Positions 11,907 to 13,621 of a stretch of 13,621 nt of DNA are shown here, in pieces; the stretch's first letter is position 1; each line of letters starts with the position of its first letter. The position numbers and the translations under genes are program-made. This stretch comes from an uncultured Prevotellaceae bacterium (GTDB lineage: Bacteria; Bacteroidota; Bacteroidia; Bacteroidales; Muribaculaceae), in contig CALGGO010000019.1 in NCBI GenBank assembly GCA_937916085.1, positions 1 through 13,621 on the forward strand. The letters run 5' to 3'. The notes below the pieces were generated by a model. The model ran no database searches. It worked only from the letters and a program-made list of their open reading frames with translations, and had not been told where the DNA came from.

Positions 11907-12530
11907 CTATTCCATCGGGAACAGTCCGTAGAGTATGCTGTCGATGCGGTTGGTGATGCCTATGAAATCTTCACGGCGGTTCTCAAAGTCGAGGTTGTCT
12001 TTTTCGACTATCATCACCCTGCCCTTGTAATGGTTGGTGATGAAGTCCTCGTAGCGGCGGTTGAGGTTGTCGAGATAGTCGATCTGCATGGTCTGCTCAT
12101 AGTCGCGTCCGCGCTTTTGGATATTCGCCACCAGATGCTCCACCGACGAGCGCAGATATATCATCAGGTCGGGCAGCTTCACTATAGAGAGCATGTGCTC
12201 GAAGAGCTCCATATAGGTCGCGAAGTCGCGCTCCGAGATGTTGCCCATAGCGCGGTTGTTGGCGACAAAGACATACACGCCCTCAAAAATCGAGCGGTCC
12301 TGAAGGATTGTGCCCTGCGACTGTGATATCGCCAGCAAGTCACGGAAGCGCTCCTTGAGGAAATACACCTCAAGGTTGAACGACCACCGCTGGATGTCGT
12401 GGTAATAATCTTCGAGATAGGGATTGTGAGCCACACTCTCATAGCGCGGAGTCCACCCATAGTGCTGAGCTAACAGCCGTGTGAGCGTTGACTTTCCTGA
12501 ACCAATATTTCCGGCTATGACGATGTGCAT
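11907..12530 (-). CDS. Deoxynucleoside kinase (first of a tandem pair)
   Basis: The likely product has 207 residues and aligns without gaps to the neighbouring kinase over most of its length. The P-loop is GNIGSGKS, followed by RYESV (Glu31), RWSFNLEVYFL (48-58), QDRSIFEG (77-84) and the lid RGRDYEQ (140-146). It should phosphorylate deoxynucleosides in salvage. Position 84 is Gly where the paralogue has Asp, so active-site neighbours differ and the substrates probably differ too. A longer frame opens at 12614, but the extra 28 residues are unlike the family and the conserved MHIVIAGNIG begins at 12530, so this start is used. A TATTTTTGCA promoter candidate lies about 164 bp upstream, giving a long leader that contains repeated sequence. 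Confidence 0.93.
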   Translation of the reverse strand: MHIVIAGNIGSGKSTLTRLLAQHYGWTPRYESVAHNPYLEDYYHDIQRWSFNLEVYFLKERFRDLLAISQSQGTILQDRSIFEGVYVFVANNRAMGNISERDFATYMELFEHMLSIVKLPDLMIYLRSSVEHLVANIQKRGRDYEQTMQIDYLDNLNRRYEDFITNHYKGRVMIVEKDNLDFENRREDFIGITNRIDSILYGLFPME

Positions 12531-12565
12531 AATGTGAGCAGATTTTTTGATAAAACAGGGTGCGG

Positions 12566-12678
12566 TTCGGCAAGGCTCAAACAAGTTTAAATAACAAGGG
12601 CTGCTCTTCGGCAATGCTCAAGCAAGCTTGGCGATGCTCTCACCTTGCACCTTGTTTGGCGATGCTCTCACCTTGCAC
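12566..12678. repeat. Degenerate repeat array in the leader of the first kinase gene
   Basis: The 23-bp block TTGGCGATGCTCTCACC plus TTGCAC occurs at 12628-12650 and again, identical, at 12656-12678. TTCGGCAAGGCTCA (12566-12579) and TTCGGCAATGCTCA (12607-12620) begin a second pair 41 bp apart that extends about 23 bp with few changes. The four cores are related to each other. The array lies in the 296-bp non-coding stretch 12531-12826, which otherwise holds a promoter candidate, an A/T-rich stretch and a terminator. Confidence 0.7.
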
Positions 12679-12693
12679 TAATTTTCTCGTTTG

Positions 12694-12701
12694 CAAAAAT
12701 A
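12694..12701 (-). promoter_or_regulatory. Bacteroidetes -7 promoter element for the kinase pair
   Basis: On the minus strand this reads TATTTTTG followed by CA, matching TAnnTTTG. Transcription from here would pass through the repeat array and reach the kinase start at 12530. Confidence 0.5.
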
Positions 12702-12760
12702 CAAATTTCTCTAGAAATATCCTAACTAAAACGAGATTTTTTATTAACCATTTTATTATC

Positions 12761-12800
12761 AAAAAACGAGAGTGCTCCCCACATGGGCAAGCACTCTCGT
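12761..12800 (-). terminator. Rho-independent terminator of the secreted protein gene
   Basis: ACGAGAGTGCT (12766-12776) and AGCACTCTCGT (12790-12800) form a perfect 11-bp stem. On the minus strand the stem is followed by a run of T (complement of 12761-12766). It starts 26 bp beyond the stop codon at 12827. This is the most classical terminator in the window. Confidence 0.9.
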
Positions 12801-12826
12801 AAGTCTTGATTCTTTTGAGCCAAAAT

Positions 12827-13345
12827 TTACTCATCGGGAGCGGGCATGAAAGTCATTTCACCGCCTTCCTCATCGGCAAGAACAAGTTTCTCCTTGCTGA
12901 CCGAGACAACTTTCATATTGCCCATCTTTGGCATACCACTCAAAATCATTTTCTTGAGCTCGGGTTTCTGCTTCTCAAGCTCTGGCTTGATCATGGCATC
13001 CATCATCTTCTTGGTAGCTGCATCAACGCCCTCAACCGAATAATCAACATCAACATTGGCACCTGCCTCGTCAAAGGTTATTGACAGGTTCTTGCCATCA
13101 AGTTTATAGGTCCCTGGCATCATTGCTGTCATAGAGATTATCATCTTCATGCCTTCTTCATCCATAACCTCGTCGGCACCCAGCACAATGGCACAAGTGC
13201 CATCATCATTAAAGTTAATGACAAAAGCGGCATCTTCACCATCCATCTCAAGCATAGTGTACCATGGATTACTGGTAAGGCTCTGCGCATTAATCGCTAA
13301 TGCTGATGCGAACATGAGCATCAATGTAAAAATAGTTTTCTTCAT
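12827..13345 (-). CDS. Secreted 172-aa protein of unknown function
   Basis: This 172-aa protein starts with a clear signal peptide (MKKTIFTLMLMFASALA, likely cut after INA, before Gln21). There is no lipobox cysteine, so a soluble periplasmic or exported product is expected. The mature part looks beta-rich: VINFNDDGTCAIVLG, then GTYKLDGKNLSITFDE and KVVSVSKEKLVLADEEGGEM. Short strands like these with a 'dose-response' style of G-T-Y-K and L-V-L-A-D repeats recall small lipocalin-like Bacteroidales proteins. A helical, Met- and Lys-rich insert lies at about 110-142. It is acidic overall. It lies 36 bp after the ABC ATPase gene on the same strand, with no clear promoter between, and ends at a strong terminator. 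The family assignment is tentative. Confidence 0.85.
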   Translation of the reverse strand: MKKTIFTLMLMFASALAINAQSLTSNPWYTMLEMDGEDAAFVINFNDDGTCAIVLGADEVMDEEGMKMIISMTAMMPGTYKLDGKNLSITFDEAGANVDVDYSVEGVDAATKKMMDAMIKPELEKQKPELKKMILSGMPKMGNMKVVSVSKEKLVLADEEGGEMTFMPAPDE

Positions 13346-13381
13346 AGTTTTTGTAAATTATAAAGTGTAAATGATTATAGA

Positions 13382-13621
13382 TTATTTCTGTGAGATTCTT
13401 GTGCGCTTGTAGCCATGTTCAAGGCGATATTTGCGCACGTCGGCAAAGAGGTCGGTGGCATACACGAAATTGTTAAGATGCTCGTTGTCAACGTTGTAAA
13501 TCTCGTCTTTGTTGCCTACCCATCCCACATGGCCCTTGTAGATGAACACGATATTCTCACCAATGCCCATCACCGAGTTCATGTCGTGGGTGTTGATGAT
13601 GGTGGTGATGCCAAACTCGTG
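13382..13621 (-). CDS. ABC transporter ATP-binding protein, C-terminal part (MlaF-like)
   Basis: Only the last 79 residues are present; the 5' part lies beyond the right edge. The frame reads HEFGITTIINTHDMNSV, in which THDM carries the switch-loop histidine of ABC ATPases. The following VFIYKGHVGWVGNKDEIYN is the typical end of the nucleotide-binding domain (G-x-x-x-x-x-G-x-x-x-E/D). The C-terminal tail LNNFVYATDLFADVRKYRLE resembles MlaF/Ttg2A-type ATPases of the Mce-linked phospholipid transport systems. A methionine at 13582 is not the start, because the frame continues upstream through the switch motif. If it is MlaF-like, a permease and an MCE-domain protein should be nearby outside the window. 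Confidence 0.88.
   Translation of the reverse strand, partial: HEFGITTIINTHDMNSVMGIGENIVFIYKGHVGWVGNKDEIYNVDNEHLNNFVYATDLFADVRKYRLEHGYKRTRISQK

Noticed and set aside
12531..12614. Upstream start for the first kinase gene
   Set aside because: The added 28 residues are unlike the kinase family, whose N-terminus MHIVIAGNIG begins at 12530.
12566..12678. Possible CRISPR-like array
   Set aside because: Only two exact repeats, with a 5-bp separation and no unique spacers of normal length, and no cas gene nearby.

Overview
The window looks like a chromosomal segment of a gut-type Bacteroidales bacterium, possibly Muribaculaceae or Prevotellaceae. The reasons are: four promoter-like sites of the form TAnnTTTGCA (the Bacteroidetes -7 element), A-rich leaders instead of strong Shine-Dalgarno sites, a eukaryotic-like IleS with a GIHH signature, an ileS / DksA-like / lspA / DUF4296 gene order, and two adjacent deoxynucleoside kinase genes. 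No rRNA, tRNA, IS element, phage or CRISPR array was found. Assignments come from reading motifs, not from database searches.

Left part (about 1-2885), minus strand. Five genes are read right to left: a ferritin-like protein, a 59-aa winged-helix-type protein, a ZIP metal transporter, a glutathione peroxidase and an Fe-S-flavoprotein-like flavodoxin. The gaps are short (22, 92, 32 and 10 bp), so this may be one metal and peroxide homeostasis unit. A divergent AraC-family regulator (3045-3923) shares a 159-bp control region with it. That region holds two opposed promoter candidates and a direct repeat spaced 21 bp. The ferritin-like protein appears to have lost most ferroxidase ligands and the haem Met, which is the most unusual protein feature here.

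Middle part (4064-11092), plus strand. A small membrane protein is followed by ileS, a DksA/TraR-type protein with a lost zinc site, lspA (signal peptidase II), a DUF4296 lipoprotein, an unrecognised 107-aa protein and a DUF4298 protein. LspA and a lipoprotein as neighbours make functional sense.

Right part (11210-13621), minus strand. A partial ABC ATPase of the MlaF type runs off the right edge. It is followed by a secreted 172-aa protein with a strong terminator, then two tandem deoxynucleoside kinases for purine/pyrimidine deoxynucleoside salvage.

A recurring non-coding theme is short-period (7- or 8-bp) degenerate tandem repeats lying just upstream of start codons. They occur before the gene starting near position 23, the DksA-like gene, the DUF4298 gene and the second kinase gene, and a related 28/41-bp repeat lies in the leader of the first kinase gene. 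Two of these leaders share a 25-bp block with 22 identities. This is the main candidate for an undescribed element in the window.
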